From CAVXSP01 sp963764505 (GTDB taxonomy: Bacteria; Acidobacteriota; Vicinamibacteria; Vicinamibacterales; SCN-69-37), in contig CAVXSP010000001.1 in the NCBI GenBank assembly GCA_963764505.1, positions 2,418,001 through 2,482,000 on the forward strand: DNA of 64,000 nucleotides, in the 5' to 3' direction. Under the pieces are notes generated by a model. That model was not told the origin of the DNA, ran no database searches, and worked only from the letters and a program-made list of their open reading frames with translations. The position numbers and the translations under genes are program-made. Shown in pieces: positions 25,502 through 34,211 of this stretch; position 1 is the stretch's first letter, and every line of letters begins with the position of its first letter.

Positions 25502-28201
25502 CTATTCCGCGCGCAGCGCGGCCCACGGGTCGATCCGTGTGGCGCGTCGCGCGGGCAGCCAGGCCGCGATGAGTCCCACGGCGACCAGCAGCAGCGTGAC
25601 GATCGTGAATACCATCGGGTCGGTCGGCGTCACGCCGAACAGGAACGTCTGCAGCACGCGCGTCACCCCGACGGCGCCTGCGAGGCCGACGATCAGGCCG
25701 ACCGCGACGATGCGGAGCGCGCGCGCGAGCACGAGGCGGAGCACGTCTCGGCGTGTGGCGCCGAGCGCCATGCGGACGCCGATCTCGCGGCGGCGCTGCG
25801 TCACGGCGTAGGCCATCAATCCGTAGAGGCCGCACGTCGCGATCAGCGTCGCGGCCAACGCGAACAGCCCCACCAGCAACATCCGGAAACGCGGCTGCGC
25901 CACCGACGCCGCCACCGCTTCGTCCATGGTCACCGCGCTCTCGATCGGCAGGTCGGGCGCGACGCGACGGATTTCCGCGCGGATGCCCTCGACCACGCCG
26001 GCGGGCGTGGCCGTGCGCGCCACGAAGGACACGAATCGCAGGAACCCGCTGCGGTCCTGCTGAAACGGCGCATAGATCATCGGCTGGACGTCCCCGGCGA
26101 GACCCCGCTGGTGGATGTCCGCGACGACGCCCACGACCGTCAGCCAATCGCCTTGATCCAACACGTTCACGCGCACGCGCCGGCCGAGGGCCTCGCGCGG
26201 ACCGCCTGGAAAGCACTCGCGTACGATGCGTTCGCTGACGATCGCCACTTTCGGCGCGGCCGCCGTGTCCTGTGCGGTGAAATCGCGTCCCGCCAGCAAG
26301 GGAATTCCCATGGTCTTGAAATAGCCGGCGTCGATCTTCGGCGTGCCGGCACGGAGCGTCGGCTTCGGCTGCCCCTCGACGTCGAAGTCGCCCTGGATGA
26401 ACATCATGCCGAACGGCACCGAGTTGATCAGGCTCGCGGACTTCACGCCCGGCAGGTACCGGATGCGATCGAGGACGCCGCGCGCGAACGCCTGCATGCG
26501 CTCGGGCTCGTCGTAGAGGCGTTCGGGCAGCTGCACCTTCACGATCTGCAGCACGCCGTCGCGGTCGTTCGATTCGAACCCGGTCGGCACCGAGGTGAGG
26601 CGCACGAAGCTGTGAATCAGGAGGCCGGCGCCAATCAGGAGGACGAGCGTCATCGCGATCTGGCCGGCGACCAGCAGCGTCCGCAGCCGCTCGCCCTGAC
26701 GGTCGGCCGTCGTGCGCGTCTCGCCGGCGTGCAGCGCGTGGCCTTCGCCGAACGTGGATCCGCTGATGCGCAGCGCCGGCACGAGGCCAACCAGCAGGCT
26801 CGCGAGCAGCGACAGGCCGAGGCCGAAAGCCATGACGCGCGCGTCGATGACGACGCCGCCGGGCCGTGGCAGCACGCCTTGGGGCACGAGCGGCAGCGCG
26901 GCGTCGACCGCGAGCCACGCGAGCAGCACGCCGAGCGACGCGCCCAGCAGCGACAGCACGACGGCTTCGGTCAGCAGCTGACGCACGATCCGCCGCCGGC
27001 CCGCGCCGAGGGACATGCGGACGGACAATTCGCCGCGCCGCGCGGTGAGACGCGCCATCTGCAGGTTCGCGACGTTGACGCAGGCGATCAGCAGCACGAG
27101 CGACACCGCTCCGAGCAGGATCAGCAGCAGCGTGCGCACCGAGTCCGTGCCGTACTCCTGCAGGCCGACCGTGCGGGCGAGCGTCCGGACGTTCGGCGCG
27201 AGCCTGCCGGCGGTCCCGAGGGCGCCGGGGGCCGCCACCGACGGATCGTTGATCAGCGGCGTCAATTCCGCTTCCGCGCGTTCCTGCGTGATGCCCGCCT
27301 TCATGCGGCCGAGCAGCCAGAGAAACGCGTTCCGGCCCGTGTCGCCCGGCCAGCGATTGAGCAGGAAGATGTCCGCCTCCGGCAGCGCGCCGAGCCGGGG
27401 GATCACCGGCCTGAAGCTGAAGTCCGGCGGCAGCACGCCGACGATGGTGCGGGGGAGGCCGTCGACGGTGATGGACTGTCCGACGGCTGCCGGGTCGGCG
27501 TTGAGCGACGTGCGCCACAGCCGATCGCTGACGATCGCGGCGCCATCGTCATCCGGCGCCGCCGCGCCGGTCAGGAACGCGCGGCCACGCGCAGGAGCGA
27601 CGCCCAGTGTGGCGAAGAAATTCGGACTCACCTCGAGCGCATCCAGCTGCCGCGGCTCGCCGCGGCCGGTGAGCTGCGCGTTGATCGAGTTGTAGGCCGC
27701 GAGAGAATCGAGCGTGGTGACGCGCGGGCGCAGCGCCTCGTACGACACGGGCGCCCAGGTCGAGAACGTCCTGGCGCCCTGTGCCGACGAGAGGATGACG
27801 AGGCGATCGGGATTGGGATACGGCAGCGGACGCCAGAGCACGCCGTACGCGAAGGAGAAGATCGCGGTGCTGAGGCCGATGCCGAGCGCGAGCGTGGCGA
27901 GCGCGGTGAAGGTGAACGCCGGATCGCGGCCGAGCAACCGCAGCGCGTGGCGCACGTCCTGCGCGAACGTTTCGAGCGCCGCGAAGCTCCACGCTTCGCG
28001 CGACTGTTCGCGCAGCCGCAGCGGGTTGCCGATCCGCCGCCGCGCGGCTGCCCGTGCCTCGTCGCCGCTCAGGCCATCCGCGTCGGCCAGGGCGTGCGCC
28101 TCCATCTCCTCGTGGAAGCGCAGCTCGTCTTTCAGATCCCGATCGAACTGGTTCCGCTGGACAAGGAACAGCAGACGTCGGAGCACAGAACCCACGTGCA
28201 C
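25502..28201 (-). CDS. ADOP family ABC transporter permease (FtsX/MacB-like)
   Basis: An 899-residue protein starting at ATG 28201. The N-terminal helical region (FDRDLKDELRFHEEMEAHAL) is the ADOP hallmark. It is followed by TM1 (ATLALGIGLSTAIFSFAYG), a MacB-like periplasmic domain, a first FtsX block (LLLILLGAVSLVLLIACVNVAN) and a second half with a repeat of the domain, ending in FtsX helices near AYAVTQRRREIGVRMALG. Such proteins lack their own ATPase and are probably mechanotransmission or export components. It lies 19 bases downstream of padR, a common pairing in acidobacteria. Confidence 0.93.
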   Translation of the reverse strand: MHVGSVLRRLLFLVQRNQFDRDLKDELRFHEEMEAHALADADGLSGDEARAAARRRIGNPLRLREQSREAWSFAALETFAQDVRHALRLLGRDPAFTFTALATLALGIGLSTAIFSFAYGVLWRPLPYPNPDRLVILSSAQGARTFSTWAPVSYEALRPRVTTLDSLAAYNSINAQLTGRGEPRQLDALEVSPNFFATLGVAPARGRAFLTGAAAPDDDGAAIVSDRLWRTSLNADPAAVGQSITVDGLPRTIVGVLPPDFSFRPVIPRLGALPEADIFLLNRWPGDTGRNAFLWLLGRMKAGITQERAEAELTPLINDPSVAAPGALGTAGRLAPNVRTLARTVGLQEYGTDSVRTLLLILLGAVSLVLLIACVNVANLQMARLTARRGELSVRMSLGAGRRRIVRQLLTEAVVLSLLGASLGVLLAWLAVDAALPLVPQGVLPRPGGVVIDARVMAFGLGLSLLASLLVGLVPALRISGSTFGEGHALHAGETRTTADRQGERLRTLLVAGQIAMTLVLLIGAGLLIHSFVRLTSVPTGFESNDRDGVLQIVKVQLPERLYDEPERMQAFARGVLDRIRYLPGVKSASLINSVPFGMMFIQGDFDVEGQPKPTLRAGTPKIDAGYFKTMGIPLLAGRDFTAQDTAAAPKVAIVSERIVRECFPGGPREALGRRVRVNVLDQGDWLTVVGVVADIHQRGLAGDVQPMIYAPFQQDRSGFLRFVSFVARTATPAGVVEGIRAEIRRVAPDLPIESAVTMDEAVAASVAQPRFRMLLVGLFALAATLIATCGLYGLMAYAVTQRRREIGVRMALGATRRDVLRLVLARALRIVAVGLIVGLAGAVGVTRVLQTFLFGVTPTDPMVFTIVTLLLVAVGLIAAWLPARRATRIDPWAALRAE

Positions 28202-28220
28202 CCTCCTGCGAGTCAGGACA

Positions 28221-28565
28221 CTACGTCGTCTCCATCACGCGCATGATCGCGCCGAACATCTGCGAGAAGCGCGATTCCTCGACGCGGAGCTGCTTCTTCC
28301 CGGCCGTCGTGAGCCTGTAGAAGCGCGCGCGCCGGTTGTTTGCCGAAGTCTTCCACTCGGCCAAGACCCACCCCTTGACGAGCATCCGCTGCAGCGCCGG
28401 ATACAGCGATCCCTCTTCGATCGTCAGCACGTCCGCCGAGCGCATCTGGAGGTGCTGCGCGATGCCGTAGCCGTGCATCGACTCGATCGACAGCGTCTTC
28501 AGAATCAACATCTCGAGCGTGCCCGGAAGCAGCTCGTTCTTGCTCTTGGTCCTGGCCTCTTTCAT
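28221..28565 (-). CDS. PadR family transcriptional regulator
   Basis: A 114-residue winged-helix protein from ATG 28565 (AAGAGA upstream). Motifs LLPGTLEMLILKTLS, GYGIAQHLQM, EEGSLYPALQRMLVKGWV and RARFYRLTTAGKKQL are textbook PadR. It likely represses the downstream ADOP permease gene with which it forms a two-gene operon. The same reading frame is open far upstream into the vanY-like sequence, so a fusion protein is possible. The region between 28566 and about 28682 looks like the original padR leader. Confidence 0.92.
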   Translation of the reverse strand: MKEARTKSKNELLPGTLEMLILKTLSIESMHGYGIAQHLQMRSADVLTIEEGSLYPALQRMLVKGWVLAEWKTSANNRRARFYRLTTAGKKQLRVEESRFSQMFGAIMRVMETT

Positions 28566-29252
28566 CAGCGTCTCTTTGCATAGACGAACTATGTAAGTAA
28601 GAGTATCCTCCCGTTGGGGAGATTCTGTCAACCGTGGTTGGCGTTTCTGTGGTTGGCGTTTCGTGTGCCGTTCGGCTGGTGATCGCCGCATCCTTGGATC
28701 GCGGGTGGGATCGACGTACATGGGCGGGCAGCCGCCATGGATGGCTTCCTGGCGCAGTTCGTAGTGCCAGGGCTCGTTGCGGTAGATCCGGCACAGCCCG
28801 TACTCGGCGCCGTGCTCGGCCAGCCACGCCGCCGCATCGAAGGGCCCGATGTCGACCGCGTGCCCCGACACGTGAGCAGACGTGGTGGGGGTGGCCACCC
28901 ATCGTGCGGCTGCCTCTCTCGAGCCGTACTTCGAGACCGCCTCGCGGAGCAGTCGTTCCTCGTATTCCGGGGAACGCCAGCCGCTATTGACGACGAGCTC
29001 GACCCCGTCGTTTGCGGCATCCGCTGCCGCCTGGCGCAGGGCACCGAGGAGAGCTGGATCGAGCTTGGCGACACCCGGAACGCCGTCGTCGAAGACCGTC
29101 GTGCCTTCGGGCACGGCACCCGCCATCGAGGACGAGGACTCGAGCAACTGGTAGCCGAGGGCCGCGGCGGTCGCGAAGACGACCAGCAGGCCGGCGACCA
29201 GGATCCTGGGAATCCGGCGGGTCGCTGTTCGTGCTGGTTCGCGGCAGGTCAC
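28221..29252 (-). CDS. VanY-like M15 D,D-carboxypeptidase whose frame runs into padR
   Basis: From ATG 29252, residues about 15-35 form a membrane anchor and residues 60-180 a peptidase M15 domain. Zinc ligands are visible in SAHVSGHAVDIG (S-x-H-x-x-G-x-A-x-D) and EPWHYEL. The sequence resembles actinobacterial VanY proteins, which trim the terminal D-Ala of peptidoglycan precursors. Such proteins end around DPRM, here residue 188-190 (about 28683). Instead of a stop, the frame continues through 40 basic, non-domain residues into the complete PadR sequence and stops at 28221. This looks like the junction of a transferred segment. Whether one fusion or two proteins are made is unknown. Confidence 0.8.
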   Translation of the reverse strand: MTCREPARTATRRIPRILVAGLLVVFATAAALGYQLLESSSSMAGAVPEGTTVFDDGVPGVAKLDPALLGALRQAAADAANDGVELVVNSGWRSPEYEERLLREAVSKYGSREAAARWVATPTTSAHVSGHAVDIGPFDAAAWLAEHGAEYGLCRIYRNEPWHYELRQEAIHGGCPPMYVDPTRDPRMRRSPAERHTKRQPQKRQPRLTESPQREDTLTYIVRLCKETLMKEARTKSKNELLPGTLEMLILKTLSIESMHGYGIAQHLQMRSADVLTIEEGSLYPALQRMLVKGWVLAEWKTSANNRRARFYRLTTAGKKQLRVEESRFSQMFGAIMRVMETT

Positions 29253-29338
29253 GCCTTCATTTGAGGCGGCGTGGTGTTGCCAGCACGTATGCGGTTTTCG
29301 ATATGCCGACGATATGCTCTGGCTGGGAGCATCGAGGC

Positions 29339-30034
29339 ATGCGTGTGTTGATCGTCGAGGACGAGCCCTATATGGCAGAGGCCATCCGCGATGGCCTGCG
29401 TCTGGAAGCGATCGCGGCGGACGTCGCCGGTGACGGAGCCACCGCTCTGGAGCTGCTGAGCGTCAACACCTACGACATCGCCGTCCTCGACCGCGATATC
29501 CCCGGCCCCTCCGGCGACGAGATCGCCAAATGCATCGTCGCCTCCGGCAGCGGCATGCCGATCCTGATGCTCACCGCCGCCGACCGGCTCGACGACAAGG
29601 CCACCGGGTTCGAGCTCGGCGCCGACGACTACCTCACGAAGCCCTTCGCACTTCAAGAACTCGTGCTCAGGCTCAGAGCACTCAACCGCAGGCGGGCCCA
29701 CAACAGACCACCCGTGCGAGAGATCGCAGGCCTGCGTCTGGATCCGTTCCGCCGCGAGGTCTACCGCGACGGCCGCTACGTCGCGCTGACCCGGAAGCAG
29801 TTCGCCGTGCTCGAGGTCCTTGTCGCTGCCGAGGGCGGTGTCGTCAGCGCCGAAGAGCTCCTGGAACGGGCGTGGGATCGGAACGCAGACCCGTTCACCA
29901 ACGCCGTGCGGATCACGGTCTCGGCGCTGCGCAAACGGCTCGGCGAACCCTGGATCATCGCCACCGTGGCCGGCGCCGGGTACCGCATCGACACTCAACC
30001 GGGCACCGGGCGCGGGGGAGGAGGCCGTGGATAG
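29339..30034 (+). CDS. OmpR/VanR-type response regulator
   Basis: A 231-residue protein from ATG 29339. The receiver domain shows acidic residues in VLIVEDEP, the phospho-acceptor region IAVLDRDIPGPSGDE, and the lysine in DDYLTKPFAL. The C-terminal winged helix (LTRKQFAVLEVLVAAEGGVVSAEELLERAWD, here shortened as LTRKQFAVLEVL) is OmpR type. The sequence is close to VanR-like regulators of high-GC Gram-positive bacteria. It is divergent from vanY across an 86-bp spacer and overlaps the kinase gene by 8 bases. Confidence 0.88.
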   Translation: MRVLIVEDEPYMAEAIRDGLRLEAIAADVAGDGATALELLSVNTYDIAVLDRDIPGPSGDEIAKCIVASGSGMPILMLTAADRLDDKATGFELGADDYLTKPFALQELVLRLRALNRRRAHNRPPVREIAGLRLDPFRREVYRDGRYVALTRKQFAVLEVLVAAEGGVVSAEELLERAWDRNADPFTNAVRITVSALRKRLGEPWIIATVAGAGYRIDTQPGTGRGGGGRG

Positions 30035-31118
30035 AGCCCCGGGTGTGAGTGTTCGCCTCAAGCTGACCCTCAGCTATGCGGGCTTCCTCATGGTCGCAGG
30101 TGCCTTGCTGCTCGCGACCGTGTGGGTGTTCCTGCTGCGTTACGTACCCGACCGCGCGATCATCGGACTCGGGCACATTCCCAACCGTTCCGACCTCGTG
30201 CGCGCGTTCGCTCCGAGGGCAGTCGAAGCGCTGGCGTTCTTGCTGGTGTTCGGTCTCGTGGGAGGGTGGCTTCTCGCCGGCCGAATGCTCGCCCCCCTGA
30301 CTCGTATCACAGATGCCACACGCATGGCCGCGAGCGGGTCGCTGTCCCACCGGATCCGGCTACCGGGCCGCCGCGATGAGTTCCGCGAACTCGCCGACGC
30401 GTTCGACACGATGCTCGCGCGGCTCGAAGCACACGTCGCCGAACAGCAGAGATTCGCTGCCAATGCCTCCCACGAACTGCGCACCCCGCTGGCGATCACG
30501 CAGACGCTGCTCGACGTGGCCCGCACCGATCCGAACCGCGACAACGGGGAACTGGTCGAACGACTCCACGCCGTCAACACCCGAGCGATCGACCTCACTG
30601 AGGCCTTGCTCCTGCTGAGCCGCGCCGACCGGCGGTCCTTCGCCCGAGAACACGTCGATCTGTCGCTTATAGCGGAAGAAGCCACTGAAACGCTCCTTCC
30701 GCTCGCCGAAAAGCATGGCGTCAACATTGGGACGTCCGGAGACATGGCCCCCGCCGTGGGCTCGCACGCGCTCCTGCTGCAGTTGACTACGAACCTCATG
30801 CACAACGCGATCGTCCACAATCTGCCCGAACAGGGCACCGTGTGGGTCACGACCGGCGTTCGCCCCAAGAGTGTGGTGCTCACTGTCGAGAACACCGGCG
30901 AGCTGCTCACGCCACAGTTGGTCTCCACGCTTGTCGAGCCGTTTGTTCGCGGCACCGAACGCATACGCACCGATCACGCGGGTGTCGGCCTCGGCCTGGC
31001 AATCGTCAAGAGCATCACCCAAGCACATGACGGTACCCTCACCCTCACGCCCCGTGACGCTGGGGGGCTCCGCGTCACGGTGCAACTGCCCGCCGTGCCA
31101 CCGCACACGGGCAGATGA
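30027..31118 (+). CDS. VanS-type sensor histidine kinase
   Basis: A 363-residue protein. GTG 30027 is chosen because GGGGGAGGAGG lies immediately upstream. Two membrane helices (about residues 13-35 and 66-87) bracket a short extracellular loop of some 30 residues, too small for a folded sensor. A HAMP region follows, then the H-box NASHELRTPL and the ATPase boxes NLMHNAIVHN and GVGLGLAIVKS. The short loop is typical of VanS kinases that sense cell-wall antibiotics. No vanHAX ligase genes are in the window, so a resistance phenotype cannot be claimed. Confidence 0.88.
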   Translation: MDRAPGVSVRLKLTLSYAGFLMVAGALLLATVWVFLLRYVPDRAIIGLGHIPNRSDLVRAFAPRAVEALAFLLVFGLVGGWLLAGRMLAPLTRITDATRMAASGSLSHRIRLPGRRDEFRELADAFDTMLARLEAHVAEQQRFAANASHELRTPLAITQTLLDVARTDPNRDNGELVERLHAVNTRAIDLTEALLLLSRADRRSFAREHVDLSLIAEEATETLLPLAEKHGVNIGTSGDMAPAVGSHALLLQLTTNLMHNAIVHNLPEQGTVWVTTGVRPKSVVLTVENTGELLTPQLVSTLVEPFVRGTERIRTDHAGVGLGLAIVKSITQAHDGTLTLTPRDAGGLRVTVQLPAVPPHTGR

Positions 31119-31172
31119 CGAACGGACCTTGCGGCGTGAGTCGTCGCTCGACAAGCACTTGCGGGCGCGGGG

Positions 31173-31349
31173 TCATCGCGTGACTCCAAACAAGCGGGCA
31201 AGCCCCATGAGGGCAAGCAGGATTAGCGCAACCAGCACAACCCACGGCAGGATCGCATCCCGCGTCTCGTTCTTGACCCACCACTTCAGAAAGACGCCAT
31301 TCTTCCAGCGTTGCTTCCAGGCCGAATCTTTCTCGTTATCCCAGAACAT
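31173..31349 (-). CDS. Small membrane protein of 58 residues, unknown
   Basis: ATG at 31349 (MFWDNEKDSAWKQRWKNG...) to TGA at 31173. The N-terminal half is charged and Trp-rich, and the C-terminal half is one hydrophobic helix (AILPWVVLVALILLALMG) ending in basic residues. It is divergent from the GntR gene. Its TGA overlaps an ATG (31176) that opens a 33-codon frame running into the vanS 3' end, which may be the stump of a gene truncated when the van segment arrived. No family recognised. Confidence 0.5.
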   Translation of the reverse strand: MFWDNEKDSAWKQRWKNGVFLKWWVKNETRDAILPWVVLVALILLALMGLARLFGVTR

Positions 31350-31377
31350 CCAGGTCGCTCCTCGCTCGGGCAGCCCG

Positions 31378-31412
31378 TTGACTGTACTGTGTACTATAGA
31401 TCATAATACACA
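31378..31412 (+). promoter_or_regulatory. Promoter and probable GntR operator
   Basis: TTGACT (31378-31383) and CATAAT (31402-31407) are 18 bases apart, a good sigma-70 promoter directly before the gntR ATG at 31416. An inverted repeat TGTGTA (31388-31393) and TACACA (31407-31412), 13 bases between, overlaps it and is a likely autoregulatory operator. The start point would fall very near the ATG, so the mRNA may be almost leaderless. Confidence 0.65.
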
Positions 31413-31415
31413 CAT

Positions 31416-31817
31416 ATGGCGATGTTCCGATTCACGCTTGCGCCGGGTCAGCCGATTTTCGAGCAGGTCGTGTTTGCCGCGACCAAGGCGTTCGTTTCCG
31501 GCAAGCTTCAGCCGGGCGATCCCTTCCCGTCCGTGCGGGGACTGGCGGCCGATCTGAAGATCAATCCGAACACCGCAGCCAAAGTGGTGCAGCACCTGAT
31601 CGGCGAGGGCTGGCTGGAGGCCGCTCCCGGCAAGGGCACTGTCGTCGCTCGCGCGCCGCGGCCCCGGGCCGGGGAGCGCAGGCGCCTTCTCGAACACGAG
31701 ATCGAACGCCTGGCGGTCGAGGCAAAACGCCTGGGCCTTCGCCTCGAAGACGTGACCGACGCTCTGGCGTCGCACTGGAGGCGCCTCGACGAAGCGGGGA
31801 AGGCGGACGCGGCATGA
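31416..31817 (+). CDS. GntR family regulator, YtrA type
   Basis: A 133-residue protein, ATG 31416. The N-terminal winged helix is GntR-like (PIFEQVVFAATKAFVSGKLQ shortened: GQPIFEQVVF, DPFPSVRGLAADLKINPNTA, GWLEAAPGKGTVVA). The C-terminal part is only about 50 residues, the short YtrA-type tail found in regulators of neighbouring ABC exporters. The stop overlaps the ATPase ATG (ATGA), so all three genes form one operon. Likely represses its own promoter until a ligand binds. Confidence 0.9.
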   Translation: MAMFRFTLAPGQPIFEQVVFAATKAFVSGKLQPGDPFPSVRGLAADLKINPNTAAKVVQHLIGEGWLEAAPGKGTVVARAPRPRAGERRRLLEHEIERLAVEAKRLGLRLEDVTDALASHWRRLDEAGKADAA

Positions 31818-32716
31818 TCATCGAGACCCGGAACCTGACGAAGACGTTCGGCGAGCACGACGCTGTCAGAGGGATCTCGCTTGGCGTGCCGGAAGGCGCA
31901 ACGGTCGCGCTGATCGGCGCCAATGGCGCGGGCAAGACCACCACGCTGCGCATGCTGATGAACCTCCTGGAAGCAGACGCCGGGGAGGCGCGGGTGCTGG
32001 GCGTCGACAGCCGGCGCCTTACTGCACGCGAGTATTCCCGCATCGGCTATGTGTCCGAAAACCAGAAGCTCCCCCCCGGCCTCACCACGGAACAGTTCTT
32101 CGCCTATCTGCGGCCGCTCTATTCCACCTGGGATCGCACCGTCGAAGACGACATGCGCCGCAGGTTCGAGCTGCAGCCCGGCCAGAAGCTCGGCCACCTA
32201 TCGCATGGCATGCAGATGAAGGTGTGCCTGGCTGCGGCCCTGCCTCACCGGCCCGCCCTGCTCGTGCTCGATGAGCCGCTGAGCGGCCTTGACGTCCTCG
32301 TCCGCGACGAGGTGATGGGCGGTCTGCTCGCGCATTCGGACGAGACGACCGTGCTGATCTCCTCGCATGAGCTCGCGGAGATCGAGAGCTGCGCCACGCA
32401 TGTCGCTTTCATGGACAAGGGCCGGCTGGTTGTACAGGACAGCCTGGAGGATGTCGCAGCCCGCTTCCGCGAGGTGACGGCGGGCTTTACCGGCGATCCG
32501 AAAGTTCCTGCGCGACTGCCCGAGAAGTGGCTGATACCGGAATGGAGCGGTCGCACCCTTCGTTTTACCACCACCGCCTACGCTGGCGATGAGGAACTCT
32601 CCCGGATGCTCGCCTCGCTGGTCGGCCCCCTTGCCCATCTCAGCACCGAACCCATGTCGCTGCGCGACACATCCAAGGCGCTGATCCGCGCCTATCGCAA
32701 GGAAGCAGCCCGATGA
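31814..32716 (+). CDS. ABC transporter ATP-binding protein
   Basis: A 300-residue ATPase with Walker A GANGAGKTT, signature region LSHGMQMKV (LSxGM variant of LSGGQ), Walker B ALLVLDEPLSGLD and H-loop SSHE. The C-terminal 80 residues are an accessory domain typical of drug or peptide exporters. It overlaps gntR by four bases and the permease gene by four bases. It supplies energy for the permease encoded next. Confidence 0.93.
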   Translation: MIIETRNLTKTFGEHDAVRGISLGVPEGATVALIGANGAGKTTTLRMLMNLLEADAGEARVLGVDSRRLTAREYSRIGYVSENQKLPPGLTTEQFFAYLRPLYSTWDRTVEDDMRRRFELQPGQKLGHLSHGMQMKVCLAAALPHRPALLVLDEPLSGLDVLVRDEVMGGLLAHSDETTVLISSHELAEIESCATHVAFMDKGRLVVQDSLEDVAARFREVTAGFTGDPKVPARLPEKWLIPEWSGRTLRFTTTAYAGDEELSRMLASLVGPLAHLSTEPMSLRDTSKALIRAYRKEAAR

Positions 32717-33543
32717 CCGCTCAATCGCTCGCCCTTGAAACGGTAGAACCGCTGATGCGATGGCAGGCCGTCGCCAGCATGATCCGCAAGGATATGCATC
32801 TGCTCGGCCCCTACGCCCTGGCCGGTGCAATCTGGATGTTCGCCATGTCCGCTCTGTTCCACACGGACAAGGACTTCTCCGCGCTCATGGCCAGTATTGG
32901 CGTCTCGGGGTTGGGTCTCGACTTTTACCTGTTCGCCTTGTTCGGGATCGGCCTGCCGGTCGCCCTCACCTTGTTCGTGATTCTTCTTGCGCAGACGAAC
33001 GTGGCATCCGACACGCGGCACGACTGGCTGATCCGGCCGGTCACCCCGCTCGAACTCGTGGCTTCGAAGGTGGTGACCATATTCTGCGTGATCGTCGCGC
33101 CCATGATCGCAGGCAACTTCATCTACATGATGGTGAAGGCCGCTGCGCTGCAGGCGGCGTTCGTGTTCTTCCCGCTGATCCTGACATGCTGCGTCCTCGT
33201 GATGGTGCTGTCCTGGCTGGTCTCGACGCCCTTCCGGGCCGTGCTGGCGCTCCTCGGCGTGTTCGTTCTTCTGACCGTAGCCATAGTGCTCGCGGAGGCC
33301 ATCAAACGCGCCATCGGGTTCGCGCTCGGCGTCGCGGGCGATCCACCCGATCTGACGCCGTTCCCGAACCTCGATGACAGCTGGATCGTGTCGCTCGTCG
33401 CAGGGATCGGCCTGTACGTCGTTTCAGGCCTCACGCTGTGGCTCCTGCTCGCCCGGCGCAAGCGCGTCACAGCGCGCTGGCTGTTCGTCGGCTATTTCGC
33501 GGTCTCGACGTTCCTGCAGCACCTCCTCTTCGCGCCTCGCTAA
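32713..33543 (+). CDS. ABC transporter permease subunit
   Basis: A 276-residue integral membrane protein with about six hydrophobic helices (for example residues 31-47, 66-90, 120-160, 178-196, 225-243). It lacks ATPase motifs and its ATG overlaps the ATPase stop, so it is the membrane partner of that ATPase, ABC-2-like in layout. Substrate unknown; YtrA-regulated exporters often respond to cell-envelope stress. Confidence 0.85.
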   Translation: MTAQSLALETVEPLMRWQAVASMIRKDMHLLGPYALAGAIWMFAMSALFHTDKDFSALMASIGVSGLGLDFYLFALFGIGLPVALTLFVILLAQTNVASDTRHDWLIRPVTPLELVASKVVTIFCVIVAPMIAGNFIYMMVKAAALQAAFVFFPLILTCCVLVMVLSWLVSTPFRAVLALLGVFVLLTVAIVLAEAIKRAIGFALGVAGDPPDLTPFPNLDDSWIVSLVAGIGLYVVSGLTLWLLLARRKRVTARWLFVGYFAVSTFLQHLLFAPR

Positions 33544-33557
33544 CGGAGGTCGAGACA

Positions 33558-33988
33558 ATGACCCACATTTCAAGGCGAGAGGCCCTGCGCCTGGCCGCCG
33601 CCCTTGCGGTCGTGGCGGTCAGACCCCCCGCGGCGGCCCAGCAGGCTGGCGACGAGACGCTGGTGCGACGCGCATCACGGGCCCACTCGGCAGTCCGCCG
33701 CCTCCAAGGTCGTGAGCTGCTCATGCGGTAACGGAGCTCGACAAAGTCGCCGGCCGCTACGATTTCGGTCCCGGCTTCGTGCTCGCGATCACGCGCGATG
33801 GCGAATACCTGTACGCGCAACGCGAAGGCGTGCCCGGCGCGCTCAGGCTGCAGATCGTGCCCGAAGCGCCGCTGGCGTTCTTCTGGAAGGCGGTGGACGC
33901 CCAGATCCGCTTTACGACCGACGCGAGCGGTATGGTGACCGGAGCCGTCTTGACGCAGGGCAGGCAGATCGTCGGAATCAAAGGTAAT
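33558..33988 (+). pseudogene. Tat-signal protein remnant with DUF3471-like C-terminal domain, internally deleted
   Basis: ATG 33558 gives ISRREALRLAAALAVVAV, a Tat signal, but the frame stops at 33731. From about 33733 a second frame reads ELDKVAGRYDFGPGF and FFWKAVDAQIRF, resembling the DUF3471 domain at the C-terminus of serine beta-lactamase-like hydrolases. The central hydrolase domain is missing. The second frame runs straight into the left attachment repeat at 33989, so the integrated element truncates it. From 34017 to 34211 no gene is seen. Confidence 0.7.
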
Positions 33989-34016
33989 AGCGGGCTACGG
34001 GAAACAAACCCGTCTA
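33989..34016. repeat. Left attachment-site repeat (attL-like)
   Basis: 28 bases matching the 3' end of the tRNA-Gly gene at 44264-44291, with two mismatches (34004 and 34006). Same orientation, 10,275 bp apart. In the tRNA copy it spans the acceptor 3' strand, T-arm and variable region, a common target of tyrosine integrases. Confidence 0.85.
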
Positions 34017-34211
34017 CGCGCCCGATTTTACCGATGGTTTCGAGTGCATGGCCCGCAGAATCCCGTCAGAGTTACCGATCGACCGAAAGCCGTCTCCGAC
34101 GGGCGGCGTCCCCACCGGGCCGGTGTGGTCGGTCTCCGCCGCATGCGGATGAGTGACAGCATGCTCCCGAAAAGCCGGGCAGGTCAGTTCAACTGCAACC
34201 GCGCCAGCGAG

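Noticed and set aside
28683..31118. Complete glycopeptide resistance operon
   Set aside because: vanH, vanA/B and vanX are absent; only sensor, regulator and carboxypeptidase are seen.
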